A program made the position numbers and the translations under genes. From the NCBI GenBank assembly GCA_033980235.1, contig CM067070.1, positions 25,592,699 to 25,656,698 of the forward strand: a stretch of 64,000 nucleotides of DNA. The letters are read 5' to 3'. Below are positions 1-10,927 of the stretch, piece by piece. The notes beneath the pieces are model-generated. The model had not been told where the DNA came from. It saw only the letters and a list, made by a program, of their open reading frames with translations, and made no database searches. Source of the stretch: Diadema setosum. Its lineage: Eukaryota > Echinodermata > Echinoidea > Diadematoida > Diadematidae. How positions within the stretch are numbered: the first letter of the stretch is position 1; each line of letters opens with the position of its first letter.

Positions 1-31
1 AGTAGCAGGTTGGTCCTTAACACTGATCTGT

Positions 32-77
<46 letters not shown>

Positions 78-248
78 TATATATATTTCCCATATTCACA
101 GCAGATATAGACCAGTGATACAGACACGCAGCATTCTTGACACAGGCGTCGACTTCGTCGCTGCAGACGCTGCGCAGTTTGAGGAAGGGACTGCATGGAG
201 CCAAGGGTCTGGAAGAAAGACTATCATTCTCGTGAAACGGATGCGCAT
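1..248. repeat. TA microsatellite and MITE-end fragment
   Basis: No gene seen. Bases about 34-86 are a (TA)n microsatellite. The stretch 204-223 (agggtctggaagaaagacta) closely resembles the right end of the inverted-repeat element at 16254-16420, and the nearby cgtcgacttcgtcgc resembles part of that element's interior. It is probably a decayed member of the same family; the left end is not recognisable. Confidence 0.45.
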
Positions 249-257
249 CAACGGAGA

Positions 258-728
258 TAGCCTTTAAACAAGGCGACTCGCTCTGCGTGCCCCCGTATAG
301 CGCGTTTACCCCACAAACCTGTTGGCCGGCGAGTGGAGCGAGCCGCCTTTAGACACTCGTTCAGGGATGTGTACTTTTGTCGTTGTTGTTGTTTATATTC
401 TTTGACAAATTTGCGTACAAATTTGACGCAGAAAATACACACGGCACCAAGGCAAGCCGCGCGCGCTTGCTAACAAATTTATATTCTTTGACAAATGTGC
501 GTACAAATTTGTTAGCAAGCGCGCGCGGCTTGCCTTGGTGCCGTGTGTATTTTCTGCGTCAAATTTGTACGCAAATTTGTCAAAGAATATAAAGCAACAA
601 CAACGACAAAAGTACACATCCCTGAACGAGTGTCTAAAGGCGGCTCGCTCCACTCGCCGGCCAACAGGTTTGTGGGGTAAACGCGCTATACGGGGGCACG
701 CAGAGTGAGTCGCCTTGTTTAAAGGCTA
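258..728. mobile_element. Palindromic foldback/MULE-like element, 9-bp TSD
   Basis: The two arms (258 to about 480 and about 504-728) are inverted copies of each other over more than 200 bp with very few mismatches, leaving a loop of about 24 bp. The left end reads TAGCCTTTAAACAAGGCGAC and the right end is its complement. The element is flanked by a perfect 9-bp direct repeat, CAACGGAGA, at 249-257 and 729-737. A 9-bp duplication plus very long inverted repeats fits Mutator-like or Foldback-type non-autonomous DNA transposons. It carries no transposase. Open frames on both strands here are mirror images produced by the palindrome and should not be read as genes. The arms are CpG-rich compared with the surroundings. 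Confidence 0.85.
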
Positions 729-737
729 CAACGGAGA

Positions 738-2498
738 AGGGATGCCTCATTTTTGTTCATACCAATCGAACGTGAGCACATACACAGCGTCCAATCAAAG
801 CATGTTGATCGTGTCGAGTATCACTTTGTAACTCGTTATCAATTACTGTATCTGAGGATGCTCAGAATATATGCACGTCTTTTGAACTTCAACATGGTGG
901 ACATGAAGGTTAAGCACTTCCTTAACGAATGCAGGACACTGTGTTTAACGGCCATAATCTTCCTTTCGACATGTGAGTGTATTTACTCTCTTATTTTCAT
1001 GTCTTTTCAAAACAGAAAAGCAATTTCAAACATTGAATTTAACTGGCACGTTGACTTTACTTCTCAGGTGAGACGTGCAGTCCATATGACGATCTATATT
1101 AGGACCAGAGAGGTGCGGCCTTCTAAATATACGCCCAATAGGAAAAGTTTTGAGTTTATCGGTTTACCCTTGCTTGGCTAACCAACTTTGAATAATTGGT
1201 ATTGAGTCAAATTGTATTACAGTACTCACCACCGGCGGAACGTTTTCAAAATGGAGGGGGGGGGGGCACTTCTGGGTTTCATGAGCTAACAAGCAAGCAA
1301 AAACAATAACAAAAAAAAAACAAAAAAAAACAAAAAAAAATCAGCGCAACTTCTGATTTTGCTTCCGGGTTTCTTCAGCTGACAAGCAAAAAAAAAAACA
1401 AAAAACAAAAAGAAGAACACCCCCCCAAAAAAAGGTCTTCAGGCTTCAAGGTTCCTATCTATTTCTTTATGGTAACACCTTATGTATTCCTTTTTATGGT
1501 GCAAAAAACAAGTAGGGGGAGCCCCCCCCCCCCGTTGCGCCCGCCATGTTACTCTTATTCAACTGCTTTGTGGCTTGCGTAATTTGTTGCTTCTGTATAA
1601 CACCGTACTTTTTCACTTTATTGCACATGGTAGGTATTGTTATGATAATTTTCAGCAGAAGTCATGAAATGAGGAATCGGCCAGTCGATCACAACAGAAA
1701 GAAGTTTTGTAGATGTCATCATACAATCACATAAAATGCCCTGATATTTTCTGGTCTCCCAACACTCTTCCGCGTGTGTGCATGATGTAATTAACTGTAA
1801 TTATACCTATGCGGATATATTCGTGCATGGGTTCGATTCTTTGCAACACTCGTACTGCTTGAAAGTTGGGTTGAAATTACGTGTGTACCAAGTGTACTCT
1901 CACTGGAAGTAGGGCCTACATAAACAGTTCAAAAGTTTTTTGATCTTAACACATAATTTTGAACCAAAGCAATGAGGATATTTTTGTTAGCGGTGCCTTT
2001 ACTTATACTCTCTGCATGCATCGTTTCAAATGCGACAGTGATCAATAGGAGATAATATATTATATTTTATTATGTGCTGATATTTGTAGGCAGTAATCAC
2101 GCTTTTTTAAAAGTCTTTATCGTCCCCACCACATTGTCTCACACATTTATGACACACAAAATAATTCATAGTAGACCAAGTGAGTTTAGCCGTAGTGATG
2201 TTACAGGAACTGGGAAAAAGTGGGGAAGTAGATCATCTGATCGTATAGACCATGTGACAATGATTTTAGGCGTATGGCCTCTGACCTCCGCTTCCTGTAG
2301 CTATTCCGTCCTGATACAGTGATGCAGTCACTTGATTAGACAGGAGGGGGGGGGGGGGGGAGCAACATGCAAGGGAGTGGAAACATTGTTCAAAGAATGT
2401 CTGAGATTTTGTCAATCATACAAGCACAGTAGCTCTGTTGAGGGAGACCAAGTAGGAGAAGGATGTGGGAAGGATTTTGGTACCCGACAACGCTAGGG
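738..2498. other. Intergenic stretch without recognised gene
   Basis: An open frame at 753-1181 has no recognisable domain and AT-rich composition, so I do not call it a gene. The stretch contains G, A and C homopolymers (1255-1266, 1309-1340, 1521-1535, 2346-2360). The segment around 1470-1520 (ccttatgtattcc, tatggtgcaaaaaa, tagggg) recurs at about 38960-39005, so it belongs to a dispersed repeat. Confidence 0.5.
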
Positions 2499-2530
2499 TA
2501 CACTGCAAAATAGATGTGTAAAGTTGTGTA

Positions 2531-3558
2531 CACTGTAAAAACATCGGTGTTAGATTTAACACCACGGGTGTTAAATCTAACACCGATCAAACTTCAATAA
2601 AGGACCACACCCACAGGTGTTGAAAATGCACTGTGATGGTGTTGAAAAGTGTTCACCTGACACTTCGTGGTGTTAATTTGACACTGTACCTGGTGTTATT
2701 TTGACACTGCACTGATGTTAATTCAAACATGACACCACATGGTGTTGATTTGATATTTGTTGGTGTTAATATCAATGGTTTAACGCCCGTCCAGCTTCAA
2801 TAAGAGACCTCACCAGCTGGTGTTACTTTGGTGTAAATTTATTTTCACATTATTTTTCAAAAATCTAGTATTTTAACTCTTTATGTGCCACGTTCGCACG
2901 TCCGACTCAGTTGACGGCGTGCCAACTTCGCATATTCTGCTCAACAAACAAAGCCGCCAAAACCGATCGATAAATCGCTAATCCCGCGGTACAATCAAAG
3001 CGTTTCTCGCGCTTTTGTTCCTCTCACATACGGCTTGCATTCTATGTGGTGATTTACTGATTTCCAAACTAGATTTGCTTGTACATTCTAAGTCTCTGTC
3101 ACTATTTTATGTGCAAAAGTTATGCCTTTACAGTAATGTAGCAATTGGTAATTCAAAAGAAAAATTGAAAATATAATTGTTATACATTGTATATGGAAGC
3201 AAAGTTTGGCATTCCTCTTTAACTTTGCTCACTATTATGTCCAGCTTAACAGAAATTTGTAGAAGTTATACAAATGGGAAAAATAGAATTCTTTCTCAAA
3301 ACATGACTACCTTCGTGTCTCAGAATAACGTGGCACACAGGGGGTTTCCATAATGGCACATAAAGAGTTAATGTAAAATTCTTGATCGTCTTGTTTAAAT
3401 TAAAAATCAACAAGAAGTGCAGTTACTAAGAAACTCTTCAAAAAACAGTTTAAAGTTTGGAAATGACACCCGGAGGTGTCAATTTAACACCATAAATGAG
3501 CACCGAAAATTTAACACCAGCTCGGTGTTCACTATTTAACACCTGACTTTTTGCAGTG
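2531..3558. mobile_element. TA-flanked MITE with GGTGTTAA repeats
   Basis: The left terminus CACTGTAAAAACATCGGTGT and the complement of the right terminus, CACTGCAAAAAGTCAGGTGT, are inverted copies. Both ends are flanked by TA (2529-2530, 3559-3560). The subterminal DNA is packed with variants of ggtgttaa/ttaacacc (2550-2830 and 3465-3545). About 530 bp belongs to this element; the rest is the nested element at 2877-3367. It is non-autonomous. Its termini resemble those of the surrounding outer element, so the two may be related families. Confidence 0.7.
2877..3367. mobile_element. TTAA-flanked MITE (piggyBac-like), copy 1
   Basis: The termini are perfect inverted repeats, CTCTTTATGTGCCA at the left and its complement at the right. 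Each end is bordered by TTAA (2873-2876 and 3368-3371), the target duplication of piggyBac-type elements. The interior begins with CACGTTCGCACGTCCGAC and has no coding capacity. A second, diverged copy lies at about 17861-18370. The TTAA target and the terminal sequence suggest piggyBac ancestry; Kolobok elements also use TTAA. Confidence 0.75.
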
Positions 3559-3858
3559 TAAAATATTCTTACCTGTGTACTATATTGAACCACACAAATA
3601 TTGTGTAAAGTCAGTCTTAGTAAACAACCCAAGTTGTGTAAATTCTAAACTTTGTTGTGTATCAATTTTCACATAAGAGTTGTGAAAAAGCTGGTTACAC
3701 AACAAATTGTGTTTAACATTTCAAACAACTATAGTTGTGTAAAAATTACTGGTTGTGTACTTCGATGTATAACTGCTCTTTCAACTGTTGTGTAAAAATT
3801 TCTGGTTGCGTAGAATGGGGGTTTGAGGATTTGATTCTTCCTTTCCAGCCAAAAGTAG

Positions 3859-4154
3859 TGTGATGGATCACAGTATGCTGTCATTGAACTATAGACGGCC
3901 TCTGTCAATTTTCCTGGGACACCTCTCCCATTATTTTATACAGGCAGATCCGTCTCCCACTCGGTCATCTTTCATGGTGCCTCATGTTCGCCCCTTACCC
4001 ACTGGATTGCCATAAGAACCCCGCAACAGAGAACCAGTAGGGCGTACCCATACACCTAGCACCCCCTCACACATCTAGTTAATCATCCAGTTCAACACAC
4101 ACACACCCACACTCCCCAATAATCCCCCGAGAGGACACAACCTCCCCCACTACA
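3859..4154 (+). repeat. 5' LTR of Ty3/gypsy element
   Basis: It begins TGTGATGGATCACA and ends CCCCCACTACA. Comparison with the 3' LTR shows about nine substitutions over 296 bp and no indel, roughly 97 percent identity. The insertion is therefore not very recent on LTR divergence alone. Confidence 0.92.
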
Positions 4155-5274
4155 GCTCTTTTAGGCGACGAGGATGGGATACGAGACGGATCATTGTATA
4201 CCCATCCGTGTAGGATATCGATGGCGGTGTGCTACAGTAGGAACTGAGAGAGTTGGACACGCCTTATGTCTCGTGGTTGCGCCATGAGTCTGTTGCTGTA
4301 GCAGGATGGATGTCGGATGTCTTCGTGGACCTGATTTTGTAATGAGGGAGCAGACCAGACAGATGTAGCATTCGTGTACAGCAGGTGCAAACTGCTGTTG
4401 TACCAGGAAGGGGTTGATTTTATGTATGGACATGTCTTCATAGCGAGAAGGGGATTGAATTGGAACTGATGTGACTTTCAGCATTTTGGGTGACCGCTGA
4501 CTGTGGTGCTGCAGTGATTTAGCGACGGGATTGAATAGCAGCAGAGGAACTTTGAACCAGTGGGGCTATGCCATTGTTCAGCGCTGTGACTGATGCTGGT
4601 ATATGACGTAGACTGATAACATACTCTTAGCGGTGATGTAGCTACGTTTTGGTGACATCTATCTGGTGGAACTTTGAGAATGTGTAGAGGTGAAGACTGA
4701 ATTGCTGCTAAGGAGTTCCATGGACTCAGCGTTTCATGGACTCAATGTCATCAAAGAGCGGACGATAGTCGCGAAGAACAGATTGACAGGGCATTGTTAC
4801 AGACTGAAAAACTATTGGACAGGTGTGGACAGCATTAACCAAAGTTCCACACATGTCTGTAACTGATTGATATGACATGTTATACTGTACATGTATGAAT
4901 GAGAAAGGTGTATTGTAGGGCTACAGTTATATATCCAATGTCATTGCATGTTTATATGTGATGGTATTCATAACTTCTTGTCCATGCCACAGTGATATTG
5001 CTGGTACCCATGCATGTGTGTATACTTAGGAGGATTGATTGATTGTGATGGTCAGTTAATACCATTCCCCGTGAGAGTATTGTAAGATCATTTTTTGACA
5101 AGGGATGATTCAATTGCAATTGTGACTGCAAGTTATTGGAGGTGGGCCACGTTTTCCCATCAGTGTACCTCTTTTTTGTAAGGGAAAAGAAACGTTTTGA
5201 TTGTTTCTTTCCTTGAAAAGAAGGCTAAATCTTCGTTGTTCATGTATAACTAGCAAGTTATAATATTGTTGAAG

Positions 5275-6243
5275 ATGTCTTACATTCAGATTGAAGATGC
5301 ACCGGGGGATGTCTCTGAATATCCCTTGCAAAGTGAGGGACACCTGTTGTTGGAAGTTCTACAAGGTGTTCATCCTCAGGCCACTAGACTGGTTTTCACG
5401 GAGGAGGATGGTAGAAAGAGACGAGCCATGCCAGTGCAAGGGCAAATCCCACCCCCAGTTGGCGGCTGGAAAGACAAGGTTTACGTCCCTTTTGTTCCTG
5501 GTCACGCAGACGGTGATGCAACGAGAAAAGAGTTAGCAGACCTGAGAACGCAACTCCAGGAGCTGTCCATGAGAAAGTCTTCCAAGTTTGTAATGGCCCC
5601 AGAACGGAAGATCCCGGTGTTCGAAGGAAGGGCGTCGGAGGTGGACGACTTCATCACCAGTATCAGAGCTGCCTTCTCGAGGTACGACATCTCCGAAGAA
5701 GAAAAAACTTCGTACCTCCTTGATTTTGTGCGAGGACTCCCCAAGGCTGAGGTTAAGGCCCTTATTAAGGACGAGAAGACTGCAGATGAGATCCTCCAGT
5801 TTTTGCAAGACTCTTACTCAGGTGCCCAGAACCTTGGAGAGCTGCAGAGGTTATTCCTGGAGAGGAAACAGAGAAGGGGAGAGCCTCTACGAGACTATGC
5901 CATTGATTTGGAGAGACGGTTCAACAATCTCTGTCGCCGAGATGAAAAGCTTTTCTCAGAGCCGAACATCATTCTGGTTGAGCAGTTCATCGAGGGATTG
6001 GATGACCAGATCCTCCGGAATGCTTGCCGGGACCGTTACGAGGGAGATAGCTCCATCAAGTTTCGAAACCTGAGAGAGTTCGCAATCCGGAGGTCCGGAC
6101 GGGAGGAGTCGCGAATTACAGGCCATGACAGTGCAAGACAAGCGGCGTTACAGACCAAACAAGCAGTGCGTGAAGTTGTGCAACCTATTCGACCAGTTCC
6201 CCCTGGTATAATACTGGTGGTTCTCGTCCTTCCTACCCAATGA
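5275..6243 (+). pseudogene. gag: gag (capsid part) of Ty3/gypsy element
   Basis: I take the ATG at 5275 as the start; an in-frame TTG upstream is less likely. The product of about 322 residues would be the structural protein of the retrotransposon particle. The N-terminal part has a short heptad-like helix (KELADLRTQLQELS). The middle, roughly residues 105-270, matches the retrotransposon gag/capsid domain, with motifs IPVFEG, FLQDSYSG and LRDYAIDLERRFNNL. The frame ends in a hydrophobic stretch unlike gag, because a 1-nt shift near 6205 puts the nucleocapsid part into the next frame. Confidence 0.88.
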
Positions 6244-6677
6244 GACAAGTAAGAGGAACCTGTTATGCGTGTGGGATGTATGGGCATTTTGCACGAGAGT
6301 GCCCTGAAAGGTGTCAGCAGGGGCCCTACCCTAGTCAGTACGCATATCAACCGTACCAACCACAGTTCCAGACTGGTGAGCGTTTTACTCAACCTGATCA
6401 ACAGAGGTTCCAAGATCAGCGGGCGCAACAGCATCAGCATTGGTCTCAACCTGAAGGAGTGAATCAACCAAGTCCTACACGGAACCAGTATATTGCCAGA
6501 TCAGGGAGACCAGAACAGCAGGCATCTAGTCCAGATCAGAGGGTCGCTCAAGACCAACAGAGGCCTCAGCCAGATCGGAATAATGAAGGACCAATTAGGG
6601 CTGGAACCTCACGTGTTGATGCAAGTTCTGAGAATGTGGATACTGACTTCCTGGCCAAGACAGTCGGAGATTGTTAG
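6240..6677 (+). pseudogene. gag: gag nucleocapsid zinc knuckle segment
   Basis: The frame continues gag after the shift; coding homology starts at about 6211. It contains one CCHC zinc knuckle, CYACGMYGHFAREC, the RNA-binding motif of nucleocapsid, followed by a Gln/Pro-rich tail. The frame ends at an amber codon (6675-6677), and the protease region follows in the same frame directly after it. The stop therefore lies exactly at the gag-pol junction. With so many other breaks in this copy, a nonsense mutation is more likely than a programmed readthrough site. Confidence 0.85.
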
Positions 6678-7973
6678 GCATTTGATGTCGAATTAAAAGG
6701 TGTTGAAGTATCGTGTTTGCTGGACCCAGGCTCTCAAGTTACAACGATCTGTGAGAGTTTCTGCAGGGAATACCTTGAACCGCGTGGCATAGTGTTGAAG
6801 GAGATTCCTTCCCCATTCACCCTAGTCTCTGCCAATGGCAGTACCATCCCCTATGTCAGATGCTTTGAGACCGATATCAAGGTCCTGGGAGAGATAGTTC
6901 GGGAGAGGGTTGTCTTGGTCCTGGCTAATTCTGCTGAAAGAAGGGAACCTGACCCAGTCCAAGGGATTCTTGGTATGAATGTCCTACAGGAATGTTGGGA
7001 GAGGATTGAGCTACCAGGACAGGGATATCTTACGAGACTTAATCAGCCTACCTCTAAGCAAGCTTGGCAAGAGATGATGCAGTTCATGAGTGACAGATCC
7101 AAACTAGGTGACGAGGATGGCAGTGTTGGCAAGGCATGTCTGAGTGGAGGTGTTGTGGTCTCAGCTCGACAGTCTGTGATCATTGAAGGCCAGATTCAAG
7201 CAGGCAATGGGTTCAAGTTTGATGCTGTTCTGGAGCCCGACCATGATGGCGCCATACCATGTGGGGTAATCGTTCCTCCCTGTTTCGTGGATGTACAGGA
7301 TGGCAAGTTCTCCTTGGCAGTACACAATGAGGGTGAATCTGAAGTGGTTCTACCGGATACCACCAGACTTGGTCACTTATACCTTGGGGAGAGGTATTGT
7401 CAGGATCAGCCTGTGCAGGACGTCTCAGGAGCTGCTGGTGTTTGCAGGATATCAGCTGAGACAAAGGACGAGCATGACCTTCCTGTACCCGTTGACGTAG
7501 ATTGTTCCGGTCTGGGTGTGGAACAAGTGGGCAAACTGAGGCAACTTCTCATGCAGCATCAGGAAGCATTCTCTACAACTCATAATGATGTGGGATGTAC
7601 TGATGCAATCACACACCCAGTTGATACTGGGTCAGAAGCTCCCATCAGACAACGACAAAGGCCACTTCCTCCTTCTCTGTACCAGCTTGTCCGCCAACAC
7701 ATCCAGCACTTATTGGAGAGAGGCATTATTCAGGAGAGTCAGAGTCCATGGGCTTCCCCAGTGGTTGTAGTGATGAAGAAGGACTCCAGCATCAGGTTAT
7801 GCGTGGATTACAGGAAGTTAAACTGCATAACACGTCGTGATTCATTCCCAGTGCCACGCATTGAGGAATCCCTACAGGCTTTGGGGGAGCAAAGTTCTTC
7901 AGTGTCCTGTACCTTACGAGTGGGTATTACCAAGTGGCAGTACATGCGGATGACGTGGCCAAGACAGCTTTAG
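6678..7973 (+). pseudogene. pol: pol: aspartic protease and RT N-terminal part
   Basis: It opens directly after the amber codon. The protease motif reads CLLDPGSQVTTI: the catalytic Asp is present but the usual Thr/Ser of DTG/DSG is Pro. The second protease motif is ILGMNVLQECW. The RT begins at about 7600 with the IRQRQRPLPPSLYQLV region and contains CVDYRKLN. The frame fails near 7885, where a G run is one base short and the RT continues in another frame. The tail up to 7973 is out-of-frame sequence. Confidence 0.88.
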
Positions 7974-8313
7974 TCGTCCCATTTGGACTCTTTGAGTTTA
8001 CCAGACTACCTTTTGGGCTAACCAATGCCCCGGCCACGTTTCAGAGGCTCATGCAGAGTTGTCTCGGTGACAAGTGTTACTCCAATGTGCTGATATATTT
8101 GGATGATATTATCGTGTATTCAGCCGATTTCGACTCACATCTACAGCATCTGGGCGATGTACTGTTACGGATGAAGGCCTACGGTCTGAAATTGAAGCCT
8201 GCCAAATGTCATCTTCTGAGGGAGGAGGTGCAGTATCTTGGCCATCGGGTATCAGCCTCAGGAGTTTCGGTAGATCCTTCCAAGATAGCAGTTGTCAGGG
8301 AGTGGCCAGAATT
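7886..8313 (+). pseudogene. pol: pol: RT palm segment with YLDD
   Basis: This is the central RT. It holds VAVHADDVAKTA, LPFGLTNAPATFQRLM and the catalytic YLDD box (about 8093-8108), then KCHLLREEVQYLGHRVS. The frame runs into the 973-bp transposon at 8314. The target AATT is duplicated at 8310-8313 and 9287-9290, and the RT region resumes after the second copy. Confidence 0.9.
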
Positions 8314-9286
8314 CTCGCTATCGCCAATGACGTAAAAAGTACCTGGATGTGGCTTTTTCGTCAAGATTTAGTGCACTTGGTAGCAAGGGCACTTCCGGCG
8401 CGGAGCATAATTTGCACAACGCTAGCGTGCGCGTACGTGTACCTTACCTATAGCGCCGCGCCGATCACGGTAGTACAGTCGGCGGCTGTACCGCCCGAGC
8501 CAGCGAGTGGTGATGGCCAGGCCTGTCATACTCGTACACTGTAGTCGAGTCCCCGCCGGCGGCCGGCCTTGCATTATGCATCACTGCACGCATGCAGCGC
8601 ATACGCGAACACATACCGGTACAGCGTACTGCTTGATCATGCGATCGATGTGCACATCACAGATCAGTCATCTCTGCATACGCTGAAAATATGCTGGAAA
8701 ATAATCACCCACCTGGATATCGTCATAGAAAGCCCATCTTTTTTTATTTGTTCTCTCTCAAAATGTCGCGAACACAATCGGGAACGAACAGTGATCTCGT
8801 ACTTATCCTGTCTCCGAAGCAACTTCTCCCAAGTAAGTACATGTACCTACAATGTACGTAGGCACTTATAGGCCTACTACTGCCTAGTGCTATGCTATGC
8901 ACGTACTGCGCTGTGGAGTCACCCGCAAACTTCACCCACGCGGCCACGTCACGTCTCCCATGCCAGTAAGGGTCCTATTTCTGCAGATTTTTTTTCATTT
9001 ATTGTCGTGCGAACAACACATGGCAGCTTCGCAGCAACAACCAATAGTCGTATTAACAGCAATTTCTTAAGAATGGAGAAATTTCAAATCATATTAAAGC
9101 TGTAATTCAAGTCGAGAAAACCGGAAGTACACGTAGAATACAGTCGGTTGTGTGTGTAAATAGCATTAGTCACGTATCACGCGCGTACGAACGGAAGTGA
9201 TTTTGCTACCGGACTATCCCATAATGCACCGTAAATGACGCTTAAATCAACATCCGGGTACTTTTTACGTCATTGGCGATAGCGAG
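8314..9286. mobile_element. 973-bp TIR transposon inserted in the RT region
   Basis: The termini CTCGCTATCGCCAATGACGT... are inverted repeats of about 38 bp with one mismatch, and AATT is duplicated on both sides (8310-8313, 9287-9290). Skipping the insert restores homology to the host RT, so the ends are certain. The left half is CpG-rich (8390-8650), unlike the surroundings. A short open frame starts with ATG at 8763 and meets a consensus 5' splice site (CCCAA|GTAAGTAC) after 8832. No transposase motif is visible. A superfamily cannot be named from these termini. Confidence 0.9.
8763..8832 (+). other. Possible first coding exon inside the transposon
   Basis: ATG at 8763 opens 70 nt encoding MSRTQSGTNSDLVLIL and a few more residues, then meets GTAAGTAC, a near-perfect splice donor. 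The CpG-rich DNA upstream could be a promoter. It may be the 5' end of a lost transposase gene or of a captured host gene. The peptide is not recognised and there is no other support. Confidence 0.25.
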
Positions 9287-9288
9287 AA

Positions 9289-10552
9289 TTGGTGACTGTG
9301 AGGGACGTCCGAGCCTTTCTGGGTTTCACTGGCTTCTTCAGGAGATTTGTGGAGGGATATGCAACTATTTGCCGCACCTCTGTTCAGTTATCTCTGGGGC
9401 TCACCAACCAAGGGAAAGGGCAAGAAGAAAGCTGTTGTCCCTGGATCCACCAGAATACAGCTCAACGAGGAAGCACAAAAGGCCAAGGAGACTCTAGTGG
9501 AGCGCTTGACAACTGCTCCTGTTCTGGCATATGCAGACTTTCAGAAGCCATTCAGAGTGGAGACAGATGCCAGTGGAGTTGGACTTGGTGCAATCCTCTA
9601 CCAGAAGGACGAACTGGGGGAGGACCATGTCATAGCATATGCCTCACGGACCCTGAAGCCAGCAGAGCGAAGTGGTCGATATAGTGCATTCAAACTGGAG
9701 CTATTGGCTGTCAAATGGGCCCTGACAGAAGTTTTCAAGGATTATCTCCTAGGCAACAGATGCACAGTGGTAACTGACCATCACCCTTTGTTGTTCCTAG
9801 ACAAGGCAAATCTTGGCTGTGTCGAGATGAGGTGGGTCCAGCAACTCAGTTCATTCGACTTCGAAATCGTGTATCGTCCTGGCAATGCAAACCAAGCCCC
9901 TGATGTGTTGTCACGCAGAGATGACCGTGACCCAGATGAAGGAACCATTACTGTGACCAGTTGTGCGATGAGAGCTGCATTTGAGTTAAGTTCTCCAGGA
10001 ACCAATGTCCCCCACATGGTTTGTAACCAAATAGAGGTCTGTCGGCAAGGTGGGATATTATGTCTTCCTGGACTCTCAGAGTCAGAAGTTAGGAGCCAGC
10101 AACTGTCAGACGAGGTACTGAGAGAAGTTGGGAATTTTGTGCGACGGGGTACACTACCTAACCGACAGGAGCGTGAGCAGCTGTCTCCCAAAGTACTGGA
10201 TCTGTTGAAGGAGTGGAAGAGACTTTCAATGCAAAATGATGTCCTTGTCAGAAAGGTTAAGTCGCCCAAGGATGGACAGTTGTATCACCAGATACTCCTT
10301 CCTGTGAGCCTACAAGAGGAGGCCCTTCATCGCTACCATGATTCGGCAGGACATTTTGGTTCCAGGAGGACATATCGCATGCTGGCAGACAGAGTTTTCT
10401 GGCGCAAGATGGAGCATGATATGAAAGAGTGGTGCCGCAAATGCAAGAGGTGTACTTTGAGCAAGCCACCGACAAGGAGGCCACAGGTTCCTTTTTCCAG
10501 TCTTACGGCTAGTGCACCAATGGAGGTTTTGGCAGTTGACTTTACTGTCTTA
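9289..10552 (+). pseudogene. pol: pol: RT thumb, RNase H, integrase zinc domain
   Basis: It starts with the RT connection VTVRDVRAFLGFTGFFRRF, shifts frame near 9375, then runs open to an amber codon at 10553. RNase H shows its acidic residues in VETDASGVGLGAIL, KLELLAVKWAL, VVTDHHPLLF and NQAPDVLSRR. The integrase HHCC zinc-binding domain lies at about 10330-10460 (HRYHDSAGHFG ... CRKCKRC). The last motif, LAVDFTVL, carries the first catalytic Asp of integrase. Confidence 0.9.
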
Positions 10553-10555
10553 TAG

Positions 10556-10927
10556 CGCTCTCATGATGGCTACGAAAATGTACTTGTGGTAACAGATGTT
10601 TTCACAAAGTATACGTGGGCAATACCAACCAAGGACCAATGTGCAGTGACGATTGCAAGGGCTCTGGTGGCGCATGTTTTTCTCCCGTACGGATGTCCTT
10701 ACCGATTGCACTCTGATCAGGGAAGATGCTTTGAGGCCCAGGTAGTGCAGGAACTCTGTGAGCTGTACGGAATTCAGAAGAGTCACACTGTCCCGTACCA
10801 TCCGGCCGGAAATGGGCAGTGTGAACGTTTCAACAGGACTCTGCATAACATGTTGGTCACTCTATCTGAAGCCCAGAAGTGGAAATGGGACCCTGTATCT
10901 GCCCGAACTGATGTTTGCTTACAATAA
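10556..10927 (+). pseudogene. pol: pol: integrase catalytic core
   Basis: Same frame as the preceding segment after the amber codon. It contains DVFTKYTWAIPT, the second catalytic Asp in LHSDQGRCFEAQ and the catalytic Glu in NGQCERFNRTL, so the D,D35E set is present across the two segments. The frame breaks near 10895. Confidence 0.88.

Noticed and set aside
248..653. Open frames on both strands in the palindrome
   Set aside because: They are mirror copies created by the inverted repeat.
753..1181. 142-codon open frame as a gene
   Set aside because: No recognisable domain, no splice context, and composition like the surrounding non-coding DNA.
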